Shown here: in pieces, positions 53,037 to 64,000 of the stretch
Layout of the letters: each line of letters starts with the position of its first letter
Position numbering within the stretch: the first letter of the stretch is position 1
NCBI RefSeq assembly: GCF_036237315.1
Contig: NZ_CP108356.1
Location: 620,001-684,000 of the forward strand
Source: Streptomyces sp. NBC_01351
Lineage (GTDB): Bacteria; Actinomycetota; Actinomycetes; Streptomycetales; Streptomycetaceae
Reading direction: 5' to 3'
Length of the DNA: 64,000 bases
Program-made: the position numbers and the translations under genes
The notes under the pieces: generated by a model
The model's database searches: none
What the model was told of the DNA's origin: nothing
What the model saw: only the letters and a program-made list of their open reading frames with translations

Positions 53037-54153
53037 ATGAACACCGCGCCATCGGCACAGGACTGGCACGCCCACTACGACGGCGGCCGGGACTTCCGGC
53101 CGCTGTCCGAGGCCGAGAAGAACGTCCTCGGCGAGCACTTGGCCCTGCCGGAGGATGTACGGGCCCCCAGGGCCCTGGACGCAGCCTGCGGTACCGGCGA
53201 GCTGGCCCGCTTCCTCGCCGGGGCCGGGTATCGGGTCGATGCGGTGGACTGGGCCGAAGCCGCCATCGCGCGGGCGGCCGCGGCCTCGCCGGACGGAATC
53301 GCGTTTCACCGGCTCGACGTCACCGACGGGAACCTCGCCGCCCTCACGCCGACCGGTGACGGCTACCGCGTCATCACCATGCGGCGGGCCCTGGCGCACC
53401 TCACCGACCGCACCCGCACGGTGGCCGACCTCGCCGGGCTCCTCGCACCCGAGGGCAATCCTGTGCGTGATCACCCCGCACGCCGACCGGCACCCGCAGG
53501 GCCTACGGGGTATCTGCCTGGACGATGCCGAGATCGGCCAGCTCGCCGACGGCTGGGAACACACCGAGCGCGTCGAGGCCGACGACTCCACCGTCCTGCT
53601 GCTCCGCGGGTTCAAGACCTCCGCCGTCACCTACCGGGAGAAGGGGATCCCGAACCCGGCCGCGATGGCCGGCGTCGCGGTCGTCGTCACCAATGCCGGC
53701 GGACAGGTCCTGCTCGGCTGGAACCCCTCGCGAGCCGTGTGGGAACTGCCGGCGGGCAAGGTGGAACCGGGCGAGGCGTTCGAGGCAACGGCGGTAAGGG
53801 AGTTGGAGGAGGAAGCCGGCCTGGTGTCCCGTCCGGAGTCGGTCCTGCTGCTGGGCACCCTGTGCGACTCCGCCCACGGCTTCACCCGCGTCACCGAGGT
53901 CGCGCGGATCACCGACTTCACCGGCGAGCCCGCCGTACGGGAGCCGGAGCTGATCACCCGCTGGGAGTGGCACACCCCGTCCGCCCTGCGCGCCCTGCCG
54001 CAGCCGCTGTTCACCGCCTCCGCGCAGGCGCTGAACACGGTGTGGCCGGGCCTGCTTGCCGGCGTACCGGCCGCGCACCACACTCCACGTCCCCGCGGGG
54101 ACCACGCGGCCGGGGAGCGGCAGGGCCCGGGCACCGGCTCACCGCGCCCTTGA
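53037..54153 (+). pseudogene. Methyltransferase-NUDIX bifunctional gene with a frameshift
   Basis: ATG 53037 starts a class I SAM methyltransferase (PRALDAACGTGELARFLAGA, then VDAVDWAEAAIARAAAA) that should continue into a NUDIX hydrolase with box GKVEPGEAFEATAVRELEEE near the C terminus. At 53456-53459 the sequence reads GGCAATCCTG where GGCATCCTG would keep the frame (LAPEG-ILCVITPHAD). One extra A therefore shifts the frame, and the downstream half is read in the next frame to 54153. Apart from this single base the roughly 370-residue protein looks intact, so it may be a sequencing error or a recent mutation. Confidence 0.75.
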
Positions 54154-54169
54154 GAGAACGGAACCGTCC

Positions 54170-54569
54170 ATGCCCGCACCGAGCCTCCTCGCGGTCTACG
54201 CCCATCCCGACGACGAGTCCCTCGCGGCCGGGGGGATCCTCGCCAAGCACGCGGCGGCCGGCGCACGCACAGCCGTCGTCACCGCCACCTGGGCGGCCGG
54301 CAGCCACCGCGCCGCCGAACTCTCCGACGCCCTGAGGATCCTCGGCGCCGGAGAACCCCGCATGCTCGGATACACCGAACGTCCGCCCCTGGCTGGACCG
54401 GAAGTGGGCCGCGATCCAGGCTCACCGCTCGGAGGCGACGCGCGGCCGCTCGCTCCCCGGCCTGCTGAGCGGGCTGGCGGCAGGTGACAAGGGGGCGGTG
54501 CTGGGGACCGAGTGGTTCGTCCGCCACGGACTCTCCTCCTCCCGCTTCCACCTGCCCGTCGACGAGTAA
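54170..54569 (+). pseudogene. PIG-L deacetylase with internal deletion
   Basis: ATG 54170 begins a PIG-L/LmbE-type deacetylase (LLAVYAHPDDESLAAGGILA has the zinc-binding HPDDE). After about 70 residues (LGAGEPRMLGYTE) the frame shifts near 54379, and the normal C terminus follows (RPWLDRKWAAIQAHRSE and VLGTEWFVRHGLS) to the stop at 54569. About 120-130 central residues, including the second zinc motif, are absent compared with the usual 240-270 residues. The gene cannot encode an active enzyme. Confidence 0.75.
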
Positions 54570-54624
54570 CGAACGCACGGCGGCAACCACCCCTGAACCG
54601 GGGACACTTCCCGAAGCCGGGCGA

Positions 54625-54662
54625 CGCTCCGTCCCACCGAGCGGGCACGGTGGGACGGAGCG
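54625..54662 (+). terminator. Strong terminator hairpin, 15-bp stem
   Basis: CGCTCCGTCCCACCG at 54625-54639 is perfectly complementary to CGGTGGGACGGAGCG at 54648-54662, with an eight-base loop. It lies 56 bases after the PIG-L remnant. Confidence 0.85.
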
Positions 54663-54754
54663 GTCAGGAGCCTTAGTAGAGCCTCGCCACTTTTTTTCGT
54701 CAACACTTTTCACAAGGATTGAAGAAACTCCAAGTTCACGGGCCTGATGCGCAA

Positions 54755-54783
54755 TTGACACACCATTTGATCTTCAGTACATG
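54755..54783 (+). promoter_or_regulatory. Candidate promoter for the secreted F5/8C protein
   Basis: TTGACA at 54755-54760 followed after 17 bases by TACATG at 54778-54783; the -35 is consensus, the -10 is weak. The gene starts 86 bases downstream. Confidence 0.4.
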
Positions 54784-54868
54784 AACGCCGGAACCCTTGA
54801 CGGCCTCTCTGGTGGGCAGTTCACTCACGCTTCGATCCCCCCGGATCCATGACGTCAGGAGCACCCCC

Positions 54869-57025
<2,157 letters not shown>

Positions 57026-57470
57026 TCCCGCGCCTACGGGGGCAGTACGGCCGGGGACAACCTGCCGCCGACCGTGTCCGTGCCCTCCGTGCCCGATCAG
57101 GGCGCCGTCCCGGCGGGCAAGGAGATCACCATCCAGGCGCCGGCGACCGACCCGGAGGGCGATCAGCTCTCGTACGAGGTCTCGCTGGGCCAGTTCCTGG
57201 GCCGACGCACAGTGGCTCCAGGTGGACCTGGGCGTGGTGAAGCAGCTGCGGCACGCGCAGCTGGTGTGGGAGAGCGCGTACGGGAAGGCCTACGCGATCC
57301 GGATGTCTGACGACGGCCGGAACTGGCGGACGGCGTACGCGACGACGGCCGGTGACGGCGGGATCGACGACTTCGACGTCTCCGCGTCGGGGCGTTACGT
57401 CCGGCTGGAGCTGACCCAGCGCGGAACGGGCTACGGCTACTCCCTGTTCCACTTCGGGGTGTACGCCTGA
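57026..57470 (+). pseudogene. C-terminal remnant of a discoidin-domain protein
   Basis: Directly after the previous stop codon the sequence encodes a linker (GGSTAGDNLPPTVSVP), a fibronectin/cadherin-like piece (DQGAVPAGKEITIQAPATDP), then, one frame over from about 57205, the second half of an F5/8C domain (DAQWLQVDLGVVKQLRHAQL, and YVRLELTQRGTGYGYSLFHF) ending at 57470. The N terminus and the junction between the two pieces are missing. It is not a separate working gene. Confidence 0.65.
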
Positions 57471-57544
57471 CGGCCCTCCCGTGGACCCCGCGCGTCGGCC
57501 TTCTCCCCGCCGGGCGGCGCGCGGTTCCGCATGCATGCGTGCGA

Positions 57545-57573
57545 GCGCCCGCCCCGGGGAGCGGGGCGGGCGC
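57545..57573. terminator. Bidirectional terminator, 12-bp stem
   Basis: GCGCCCGCCCCG at 57545-57556 pairs perfectly with CGGGGCGGGCGC at 57562-57573 around a five-base loop, between the discoidin remnant and the convergent beta-glucosidase gene. Confidence 0.85.
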
Positions 57574-57603
57574 GGCACGGAAGCGGGTCGGCGGGTCGGC
57601 GGA

Positions 57604-58983
57604 TCAGCGGGTGCGGTGGGCGGCGATGACCTCGGCGTAGCGGCGGCCGCTGGACTTCACGGTGCGGCGCTGGGTCGCGTAGTCGACGTGGACGAGGCCG
57701 AAGCGCTTGTCGTAGCCGTAGGCCCATTCGAAGTTGTCCAGCAGCGACCAGGCGTAGTAGCCGGCGACGGGGGCGCCGCGGCGGACGGCTCGGGCGCAGG
57801 CGGCCAGGTGGGAGGTGAGGTAGGCGGCGCGTTCGGGGTCGTGGACGGTGCCGTCGGGGGCGACCGTGTCGGGGTAGGAGGAGCCGTTCTCGGTGATGTG
57901 GATGCGCCGCGCCCCGTAGTCCTCGTACAGGCGCATGATCAGCGTCTCCAGGCCGTGCGGGTCGACCTCCCAGCCCATGCCCGTGCGCGGGGCTCCGGGC
58001 CGGTCGACTTGGCGGGCGTGGGGGGCGGGGCCGGCCGGATCGGCGGTGACGATCTGCGGGAAGTAGTAGTTGAGGCCGATCCAGTCGAGGCGGGCGGCGA
58101 TGGTGGCGGGGTCGCCGGGGCGTTCGGGGAGGTCGACGCCGTAGACCTCGCGCATGTCGGCGGGGAAGCCGCGGCCGTGGACGGGGTCGAGCCACCAGCG
58201 GTTGACGTGGCCGTCCATGCGGCGGGCGGCGGCGCGGTCGGCCTCGCTGCCGGTGGCGGGTTCGACGGTGGAGAGGTTGTTGACGATGCCGATGCGGGCG
58301 CCGGGGGCCGCGTCGCGGACCGCCTCGGCGGCGAGGCCGTGGCCGAGCAGGAGGTGGTAGGAGGCGCGGACGGCCGCGGTGAGGTCGGTCAGGCCGGGGG
58401 CCATCCTGCCCTCCAAGTGGCCGATCCAGGCGGAGCACAGCGGTTCGTTGAGGGTGGCCCACTGGGTGACGCGGTCGCCGAGGCGTTCGGCGACGAGGGC
58501 TGCGTACGCGGCGAAGTGCTCGGCGGTGGCGCGCTCGGGCCAGCCTCCCCGGTCCTGGAGGGCCTGGGGCAGGTCCCAGTGGTAGAGGGTGACGGAGGGC
58601 TCGATGCCGGCGGCGAGCAGGGCGTCGGTCAGCCGGTCGTAGAAGTCGAGCCCCTTGGCGTTGGCGGGGCCGTCCCCGCCGGGGACGACCCGCGGCCAGG
58701 AGACCGAGAACCGGTAGGCGTTGGTGCCGAGTTGCCGCATCAGGACGATGTCCTCGGGCCAACGGTGGTAGTGGTCGCAGGCGGTGTCGCCGTGGTGGCC
58801 GCCGTCGATGGCTCCGGGGACGCGGGTGAAGGTGTCCCAGATGGAGGGGGCGCGGCCGTCCTCGTCGGCCGCGCCCTCGATCTGGTAGGCGGAGGTCGCG
58901 GTGCCCCAGGCGAAGTCGGCGGGGAGGGCGGCGAGGTCGATGGCGGTCGCGGCCTCGGCGGGAAGGCTTTCGGAAAGGGTCAT
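57604..58983 (-). CDS. GH1 beta-glucosidase
   Basis: 459-residue cytoplasmic family 1 glycoside hydrolase that splits imported beta-glucosides. The acid/base glutamate is E180 in TLNEP and the nucleophile is E365 in HITENG. Other family signatures are [15 protein letters not shown] near the N terminus and the C-terminal [13 protein letters not shown]. It starts at ATG 58981-58983, overlapping the TGA of the permease gene (ATGA), so it is coupled to the importer. The arrangement matches cebEFG-bglC cellobiose operons except for the regulator type. Complete and apparently functional. Confidence 0.96.
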   Translation of the reverse strand: MTLSESLPAEAATAIDLAALPADFAWGTATSAYQIEGAADEDGRAPSIWDTFTRVPGAIDGGHHGDTACDHYHRWPEDIVLMRQLGTNAYRFSVSWPRVVPGGDGPANAKGLDFYDRLTDALLAAGIEPSVTLYHWDLPQALQDRGGWPERATAEHFAAYAALVAERLGDRVTQWATLNEPLCSAWIGHLEGRMAPGLTDLTAAVRASYHLLLGHGLAAEAVRDAAPGARIGIVNNLSTVEPATGSEADRAAARRMDGHVNRWWLDPVHGRGFPADMREVYGVDLPERPGDPATIAARLDWIGLNYYFPQIVTADPAGPAPHARQVDRPGAPRTGMGWEVDPHGLETLIMRLYEDYGARRIHITENGSSYPDTVAPDGTVHDPERAAYLTSHLAACARAVRRGAPVAGYYAWSLLDNFEWAYGYDKRFGLVHVDYATQRRTVKSSGRRYAEVIAAHRTR

Positions 58984-59861
58984 TTGACGGCTCCTGCCGT
59001 GAGTCCGGCCACCAAGTACTTCTGCAGCAGCAGGAATCCGGCGACGACGGGGATGCTGACGACGAGCGAGGCGGCCATGATCTGGTTCCAGTAGACGTCG
59101 TTCTGCGTGGAGTAGCCCTGCAGTCCGACGGCGAGGGTGCGGGTGGTGTCGTTCGTCATGACGGAGGCGAAGAGGACCTCGCCCCAGGCGGTCATGAAGG
59201 CGTACACGGCGACGGCGACGATGCCGGGGACGGCTGCCGGGATCACGACGCGGAACAGTGCGCCGAGCGGGCCGCACCCGTCGACGGTGGCGGCCTCGTC
59301 GAGGTCGCGGGGCACCGAGTCGAAGTACCCGATGAGCATCCAGATGGAGAAGGGGAGGGAGAAGGTGAGGTAGGTGAGGATGAGCCCGCCGCGGGATCCG
59401 TAGAGGGCGACCCCCGTGGTGTTGCCGATGTTCACGAAGATCAGGAACAGCGGCAGCAGGAAGAGGATCCCGGGGAACATCTGGGTGGACAGCACGGTCA
59501 CGGTGAACAGGCGCTTGCCGCGGAACCGGTAGCGGCTGACGGCGTAGGCCGCGAACACGGCGATGACCACGGAGCAGGCGGTGGCGGCCCCGGCCACGAT
59601 CAGGGAGTTCACGAAGTATGTGGCGAGCGGGATCGTGTGCCAGATGTCGATGTAGGGGCGGATGGTGAGCCCGCTGGGGATCCAGCGGAACTGGCCGGCC
59701 ACGTCCTGGAGCGGCTTGAGGGAGCTGGTGACCATCACGTAGACGGGGACCAGGACGAAGCCGGCGAGCAGGGTGAGGAAGACGGCCCTGATCACCCGGA
59801 ACGAGGCGGGCGGGTCGAGGGGGCTGCGGGCTCTGCGGGGGCCCAGGGCTCTAGCGCGCAT
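58980..59861 (-). CDS. Sugar ABC transporter permease (MalG/CebG type)
   Basis: 293-residue inner-membrane permease with about six helices. The EAA loop that contacts the ATPase is seen in [20 protein letters not shown]. The N-terminal 25 residues are charged and cytoplasmic. It overlaps the preceding permease gene by 11 bases and the beta-glucosidase gene by four. No ATPase gene is in the operon; in Streptomyces such importers share the MsiK ATPase encoded elsewhere (known of the group). It works with the other permease and the binding lipoprotein. Confidence 0.95.
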   Translation of the reverse strand: MRARALGPRRARSPLDPPASFRVIRAVFLTLLAGFVLVPVYVMVTSSLKPLQDVAGQFRWIPSGLTIRPYIDIWHTIPLATYFVNSLIVAGAATACSVVIAVFAAYAVSRYRFRGKRLFTVTVLSTQMFPGILFLLPLFLIFVNIGNTTGVALYGSRGGLILTYLTFSLPFSIWMLIGYFDSVPRDLDEAATVDGCGPLGALFRVVIPAAVPGIVAVAVYAFMTAWGEVLFASVMTNDTTRTLAVGLQGYSTQNDVYWNQIMAASLVVSIPVVAGFLLLQKYLVAGLTAGAVK

Positions 59862-60852
59862 CGTCGTTCCTCCGTCCGCGCGTGGTGACGAGCAGGTACA
59901 CGGCGGTGACCAGCAGCAGGAACAGCAGCAGGAGGACGGACATGGCCGATCCGGTGCCGAAGTTCCAGGTGACGAAGCTGGACTGGTAGATGTGGAGGGA
60001 GATGAGGTCGGCGGCTTCCGGCGCGGACTTCCCGAAGAGCACGAACGGCGTGTTGAAGTCGTTGAAGGTCCACAGGAACAGGACGAGCACCAGGACCTGG
60101 TTGACCGGGCCGACCGAGGGCAGGGTGATCCGGCGGATCTGCTGCCAGACGCCGGCGCCGTCGAGCGCGGCGGCCTCGTAGAGCTCCTTGGGGATGTTCT
60201 GGAGGGCGGCCATCACGATGAGGAAGGCGAAGGGCCAGCCCTTCCAGACGGACACGATCAGCAGGGCCCAGAAGCTGTTCTCGCCGAGCAGCCAGAAGGT
60301 GTGCTCGGCGCCCCCGAGGCCGAGTTGGTCGTGGACGACGTGGTTCACCAGGCCGTTGTCCCGCTGGAACATGAACGACCAGGTGATGACGGCCGCGTAC
60401 ACGGGCAGGGCGTAGGGGATCAGGAAGAGCGCCCGCAGGATGCCGCGGCCTCGGAAGGTCTCCTGCATGAAGACGGCGGCGGCGGTGCCGATCAGCCAGC
60501 ACAGGCCGACGGAGAGGAGGGTGAACAGGCAGGTGGTGAGGAAGGAGCCGAGGAGGGCCTCGCCGACGGGCCGGTTGACGTCGACAGCGAGCTCGTAGTT
60601 GTCGAAGCCCGCCCAGGGGGCGCTCGTCCAGTCGCGGATGTGGAACTGGGTGAGCTCGCGGAAGCTCGCCACGATGCCCATGACCATGGGGATCAGGTGG
60701 ATGAGCAGTTCGAGCAGGAGGGCGGGCAGGAGCAGCAGGTAGGGCAGGGCGATGCGGCGCCTGCGGCCGGGGCGGCGCACGCGGGCGGCGGCGCCCCGGC
60801 GGGCCGGTCCGGCCGTGGGGCCGGGTGGGAGCAGGGTGGGTGCGGAGTCCAT
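59851..60852 (-). CDS. Sugar ABC transporter permease (MalF/CebF type)
   Basis: 333-residue permease with six to seven helices and the EAA-type loop PKELYEAAALDGAGVWQQIR. The N-terminal ~35 residues are Arg/Pro-rich. The ATG lies nine bases after the stop of the binding-protein gene, and its 3' end overlaps the second permease. Together with that protein it forms the membrane channel of the importer. Confidence 0.95.
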   Translation of the reverse strand: MDSAPTLLPPGPTAGPARRGAAARVRRPGRRRRIALPYLLLLPALLLELLIHLIPMVMGIVASFRELTQFHIRDWTSAPWAGFDNYELAVDVNRPVGEALLGSFLTTCLFTLLSVGLCWLIGTAAAVFMQETFRGRGILRALFLIPYALPVYAAVITWSFMFQRDNGLVNHVVHDQLGLGGAEHTFWLLGENSFWALLIVSVWKGWPFAFLIVMAALQNIPKELYEAAALDGAGVWQQIRRITLPSVGPVNQVLVLVLFLWTFNDFNTPFVLFGKSAPEAADLISLHIYQSSFVTWNFGTGSAMSVLLLLFLLLVTAVYLLVTTRGRRNDDAR

Positions 60853-60861
60853 CGGACGGGC

Positions 60862-62181
60862 TCAGCTCGCCATCTGCTGCTGGGCCTTGGTGAGCTTCGC
60901 CCTGACCGATTCGGTGGTCACGGGCTTGCCTGCGGCGGCTTCGGCGAAGAGTTCCTTGACGGCCGTGCCGACGGCGGTCTCGAACTGCGACTCCTCGGGG
61001 ACCTGCGGGAGCGGGGCGGCGCTGGTGGCGAGGGTGTTGCGCAGGACGGTGAAGTCCTCCCCGGCGAAGGCGGGGTCGGACTGGGCGGACTTGACCGGGG
61101 GGATGGAACCGTAGGTCTTGTTGAGGAGCTTCTGCTCCTCGTCGCTCGTCATGAACTTCACGAACTTCAGGGCGCCGTCGAGGTTGTCGGTGTTCTTGAA
61201 GACGGCCAGGTTGATGCCGGCGACCATGGAGTTGGTGTTCTTGCCCGCGCCGGGGACGGCGCCGGCGGGGACGGGTACGGGAGCCACTCCCCAGTCGCCC
61301 TCCTTCATGCCGTGGGCCTTGAAGCTGCTCGCCGCGTTCTGCCAGAGGACCATGGCGGTCTTGCCGTTGGCGAAGTCCTGGAGGGACTGGTTCTTGTCGT
61401 ACTCGGCGTTGCCGGGCGAGATGATCTTGTCCTTGGCCATCAGGTCGACGTACCGCTTGACGGCGTCGACGTTGGCGGGGGTGTCGAAGGTCGGCTTGCC
61501 GGCCGCGTCGAAGAACTCGGCCCCGTGCTGCCTGGAGAAGACGAAGGTCTGGTGGATGTTGTTGGAGAGGTTCGAGCCCTCCGCGCCCAGCGCCCACTTG
61601 CCGTCCTTGGACAGCTTCTGACCACTGGTCACCATCTCGTCCCAGGTGGCCGGGGGCTTCTCGATGCCCGCCTCCTGGAACATCTTCTTGTTGTAGTAGA
61701 GCGCGTAGGACATCGAGTAGAGGGGCACGGCGGCCGGGTCCTTGCCGGCGGCGCCGGCCGAGCCGATGGCGGAGTCGACGAAGCGGTCCCTGCCGCCGAT
61801 CGCGTCGAAGTTCTTGGCGTCCCAGGGGAGGAGGGCGCCGGTGGCCTGGAGGGAGGAGGACCAGGTGTTGCCGATGTTGAGGACGTCCGGGCCCTGACCG
61901 GACGCCGTGGCGGCGAGGATCCGGTTGAGGAGGTCCGCCCAGGGGACGACCTCCAGCTTGACCTTGATGCCGGTCTGCTGCTCGAACTTCTTCAGCTCGG
62001 GTGTGAGCGTGGCCTGGTCCGCCGGGATGTCGGGGCCCTGGTTGGACGCCCAGTAGGTGAGTTCCTTGGGGGCGGCGTTGGATCCCGCGCCGTCCGTGGT
62101 TCCGCCGCCGCAGGCGGTGGCGGCGGTGGCGAGCAGGGAGACGGTGACGGCGGCGGAGGCGGCGGCTCTGATTCTGCGCAT
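60862..62181 (-). CDS. Extracellular sugar-binding lipoprotein
   Basis: 439-residue solute-binding protein of the CUT1 sugar family. The signal peptide ends with LLATAATACGGG, where the cysteine near residue 24 is the likely lipidation site. The mature part has the usual EVVPWADLLNRILAATASG and VLNIGNTWSSSLQATGALLP segments and the late FMTSDEEQKLLNKTYGSIPP. First gene of the operon binding protein-permease-permease-beta-glucosidase, divergent from the ROK regulator. It probably captures an oligosaccharide, perhaps cellobiose or a related beta-glucoside. Confidence 0.95.
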   Translation of the reverse strand: MRRIRAAASAAVTVSLLATAATACGGGTTDGAGSNAAPKELTYWASNQGPDIPADQATLTPELKKFEQQTGIKVKLEVVPWADLLNRILAATASGQGPDVLNIGNTWSSSLQATGALLPWDAKNFDAIGGRDRFVDSAIGSAGAAGKDPAAVPLYSMSYALYYNKKMFQEAGIEKPPATWDEMVTSGQKLSKDGKWALGAEGSNLSNNIHQTFVFSRQHGAEFFDAAGKPTFDTPANVDAVKRYVDLMAKDKIISPGNAEYDKNQSLQDFANGKTAMVLWQNAASSFKAHGMKEGDWGVAPVPVPAGAVPGAGKNTNSMVAGINLAVFKNTDNLDGALKFVKFMTSDEEQKLLNKTYGSIPPVKSAQSDPAFAGEDFTVLRNTLATSAAPLPQVPEESQFETAVGTAVKELFAEAAAGKPVTTESVRAKLTKAQQQMAS

Positions 62182-62240
62182 GGCGGCTCGGTCCCTTTCG
62201 GCGGGGTCAGAGGTGAAGGCCGACGCGAAGCGCTCCGTCC

Positions 62241-62270
62241 AGGCCTTAATTTAGGACGTGAGTTAAGCCT
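62241..62270. promoter_or_regulatory. Candidate operator between importer and ROK regulator
   Basis: AGGCCTTAA at 62241-62249 and TTAAGCCT at 62263-62270 form an interrupted inverted repeat (one extra C on the left) around TTTAGGACGTGAG, in an unusually AT-rich patch 60 bases before the importer operon and 70 before the regulator. It is a likely binding site for the ROK protein. Confidence 0.5.
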
Positions 62271-62339
62271 CGTGAAAGGGTCGCGTCAAGGGGTCGCGCA
62301 GGGGTATGTTGCGGACGATGTCACTACGGAAGGGGCCGG

Positions 62340-63650
62340 ATGACCACGGGGCGTAGCGGACGAACGGTGCGGGACCTACGGCGGGCCAACCGGAGCGCCG
62401 TCCTCCAACAGCTGTACTTCGGCGGACCGATGAGCCGCCAGGAACTGGGGCCCGCCACCGGGCTGAGCTCCGGCTCCGTCAGCAACGTCGTCGGCGAGCT
62501 CGTCGCGGACGGCCTGCTGGAGGAGGCCGGGATCGTCGACTCCGACGGAGGCCGGCCCCGCACCCTGCTCCGCGTGGCACCCGGCAGTGCCCACATGATC
62601 GGCGTGGACGTCGGCGAGACCCGGGTACGGGTGGAGCTGTTCGACCTGACCCTGACCGAACTGGCGCGCACCGAGCTGCCGTTGCTGCCGCGCGGCTGCT
62701 ACGACGTCGGCCCCATCGTCGACCACGTCAAGGACGGGATCGCCGCCGTGCTCGCCGAGGCCGGGGTGGGTACGGAACGCCTGCTGGGCGTGGGCGTCGG
62801 AGTTCCGGGCATCGTGGACCGCGAGGCTCCGGGCGGGGCCGTCGTGCACGGCCAGACCATCGGCTGGGATGCGGTCCCGCTGGAGGAGCTGCTGCGCGCG
62901 ACGAAGGCCCTGCCCGCGGAGGTCCCGTACATCATCGACAACGGCGCCCGCACGCTCGGCCAGGCGGAGATGTGGTTCGGAGCGGGGCGCGGGGCCCGGG
63001 ACGCGGTCGTCGTGCTCTTCGGCTCCGGAGTCGGCGCGAGCCTGATCACGGACGGCTCACCGGACGGCGGGACGACCGAGGGCACCCCCCTGGAGTGGGG
63101 CCACCTGACGGTCTCGGTCCGCGGGCGCCGCTGCCGGTGCGGGGCGCTGGGCTGCCTGGAGGCGTACACCGGGGCGGAATCCCTGCTGGCGCGGTGGGCG
63201 GAGCGGGGCGGGACTGCGGGGTCTGCGGAGTCCATGGACGAGGAAGAGGCGCTGTCGGCCCTGCTGGCGGCGGACGACGCCGGGGACGCGGTGGCGCGGG
63301 AGGTCCTGGAGGAGACCGCGGAGTACCTGGGCGCGGGGCTCTCGGACCTGATCAACCTGTTCCAGCCGGAGCGGATCCTCATCGGCGGCTGGGCGGGCCT
63401 GATGCTGGGCCCCCGCATCCTCCCGGCGGTACGGGAGCACGCGACCCGGTACTCCCTGCGCCACCCCGCCGGCCGGGTCACCATCGGCCTGGGCTCGCTC
63501 GGCCCGGACGCGGTCACGGTCGGCGCGGCCACCCTCCCCCTCGCCGCCTTCTTCGCCACGGGCGGCCGCCACGCGACCCCCGAACCGCGCACCGAACCCC
63601 CGGGCTGGCGCAAGGCATTGGACGTCCGCGCTGGCGGCGCCACCCCCTGA
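62340..63650 (+). CDS. ROK-family transcriptional regulator
   Basis: 436-residue repressor-type ROK protein. An N-terminal winged helix (about 10-70, GPMSRQELGPATGLSSGSVS) is followed by the sugar-kinase-like ROK domain with GVDVGETRVRVELFD, the DGG-type loop and EWGHLTVSV. The ROK zinc motif is CRCGALGCLEAYTGAESLL. The ATG at 62340 has GGAAGG upstream. Divergent from the sugar importer operon, which it most likely controls in response to a sugar or sugar phosphate. Related cellobiose operons use LacI-type CebR instead, so the inducer here may differ. Confidence 0.94.
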   Translation: MTTGRSGRTVRDLRRANRSAVLQQLYFGGPMSRQELGPATGLSSGSVSNVVGELVADGLLEEAGIVDSDGGRPRTLLRVAPGSAHMIGVDVGETRVRVELFDLTLTELARTELPLLPRGCYDVGPIVDHVKDGIAAVLAEAGVGTERLLGVGVGVPGIVDREAPGGAVVHGQTIGWDAVPLEELLRATKALPAEVPYIIDNGARTLGQAEMWFGAGRGARDAVVVLFGSGVGASLITDGSPDGGTTEGTPLEWGHLTVSVRGRRCRCGALGCLEAYTGAESLLARWAERGGTAGSAESMDEEEALSALLAADDAGDAVAREVLEETAEYLGAGLSDLINLFQPERILIGGWAGLMLGPRILPAVREHATRYSLRHPAGRVTIGLGSLGPDAVTVGAATLPLAAFFATGGRHATPEPRTEPPGWRKALDVRAGGATP

Positions 63651-63761
63651 GCGACCTGCGGTGATCACCGCGCGGGAAGATCAACTACGCTGGCCGCCGC
63701 GCGGCAATCGGTACCCCGGAGGCCCCGCACACCCACCACCCCCAGCCCCCGGGAGGAACCG

Positions 63762-64000
63762 GTGCCCGCGACGGCCACCCCCACACGCCAGGCCCGACCG
63801 CCGCGAATACCGGAGGTCGACGCACTGCGCGGCTTCGCACTCCTGGGCATCCTGCTGGTCAACGCTCTGATGATGGCGAATCCGTACGGGATCGGAGCCT
63901 TCGAGAACCCGAACGCGTCCACACTCGACCGGACGGTCGAGGGGATCGTCCAGACCTTCATGGTCGGCAAGTTCTACCTGCTGTTCTCGTTCCTCTTCGG
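63762..64000 (+). CDS. DUF418 family membrane protein, 3' end outside window
   Basis: First ~79 residues of a DUF418-type integral membrane protein. The GTG at 63762 has GGGAGGA upstream. The Pro/Arg-rich start is followed by the family signature VDALRGFALLGILLVNALMM and a second segment TFMVGKFYLLFSFLFG at the window edge. The frame remains open. Function of the family is unclear; some members sit near transport or lipid genes. Confidence 0.88.
   Translation, partial: MPATATPTRQARPPRIPEVDALRGFALLGILLVNALMMANPYGIGAFENPNASTLDRTVEGIVQTFMVGKFYLLFSFLF

Larger units (their letters stand above)
54570..54868. other. Intergenic region with terminator and AT-rich promoter zone
   Basis: 299 bases. 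It starts with a very strong hairpin (54625-54662), continues with an unusually AT-rich stretch for this genome (54685-54790, including seven consecutive T), and carries a TTGACA promoter candidate before the secreted F5/8C protein gene. Confidence 0.6.

Overview
The window is very GC-rich DNA with actinobacterial codon use, many GTG starts and long stop-free shadow frames on both strands. The gene set (2-methylisoborneol synthase, EshA-type encapsulin, SigB-type sigma factor with RsbW/RsbV-like partners, CebEFG-like sugar importer without its own ATPase, group 1h hydrogenase) points to a Streptomyces chromosome. No rRNA, tRNA, CRISPR array, insertion sequence or prophage was recognised.

Layout. 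1-2.7 kb: a 2-methylisoborneol synthase, cut by the left edge, and the family 2B encapsulin shell protein that probably packages it. 3.1-6.3 kb: a secreted Ser-rich protein, a P-loop kinase and a DrrAB-type ABC exporter. 6.4-11.3 kb: one giant gene of unknown function. 11.8-27.2 kb: a complete high-affinity (atmospheric-type, group 1h) [NiFe]-hydrogenase locus, all on the + strand: hypX, small and large subunits, NifU-like protein, DUF5947, DUF6084, a 480-residue unknown, maturation protease, a 34-residue membrane peptide, then hypA-B-F-C-D-E. Most junctions overlap by four bases, which suggests translational coupling.

27.3-29.2 kb holds two broken signalling genes joined head to head. 29.3-46.0 kb is a stress region: a SigB-type sigma factor, its probable anti-sigma kinase and antagonist, then VOC, DUF6131, TOPRIM, CYP152 peroxygenase, acylphosphatase, nucleoside hydrolase, DUF6328, Fur, KatG, hemerythrin, glutathionyl-hydroquinone-reductase-like and phospholipase-D-like proteins. 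Seven genes here carry a GGGTAG/GGGTAT box at a promoter position, five of them sharing the longer GGGTAGGCG. The local sigma factor may therefore control a clustered regulon.

46-57.5 kb contains an iron-permease-family protein, a GT39-like membrane protein, an intact oleate hydratase, and a run of damaged genes (amidotransferase, NUDIX/phosphotransferase, methyltransferase-NUDIX, PIG-L deacetylase, discoidin protein). Their conserved ends survive, but the middles are missing or the frame is shifted. These are either real gene decay or assembly errors.

54.9-63.7 kb is a sugar-use region: a secreted F5/8C plus beta-helix protein, a GH1 beta-glucosidase co-oriented with two permeases and a binding lipoprotein, and a divergent ROK-family regulator with a candidate operator between. 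A DUF418 membrane protein runs off the right edge.
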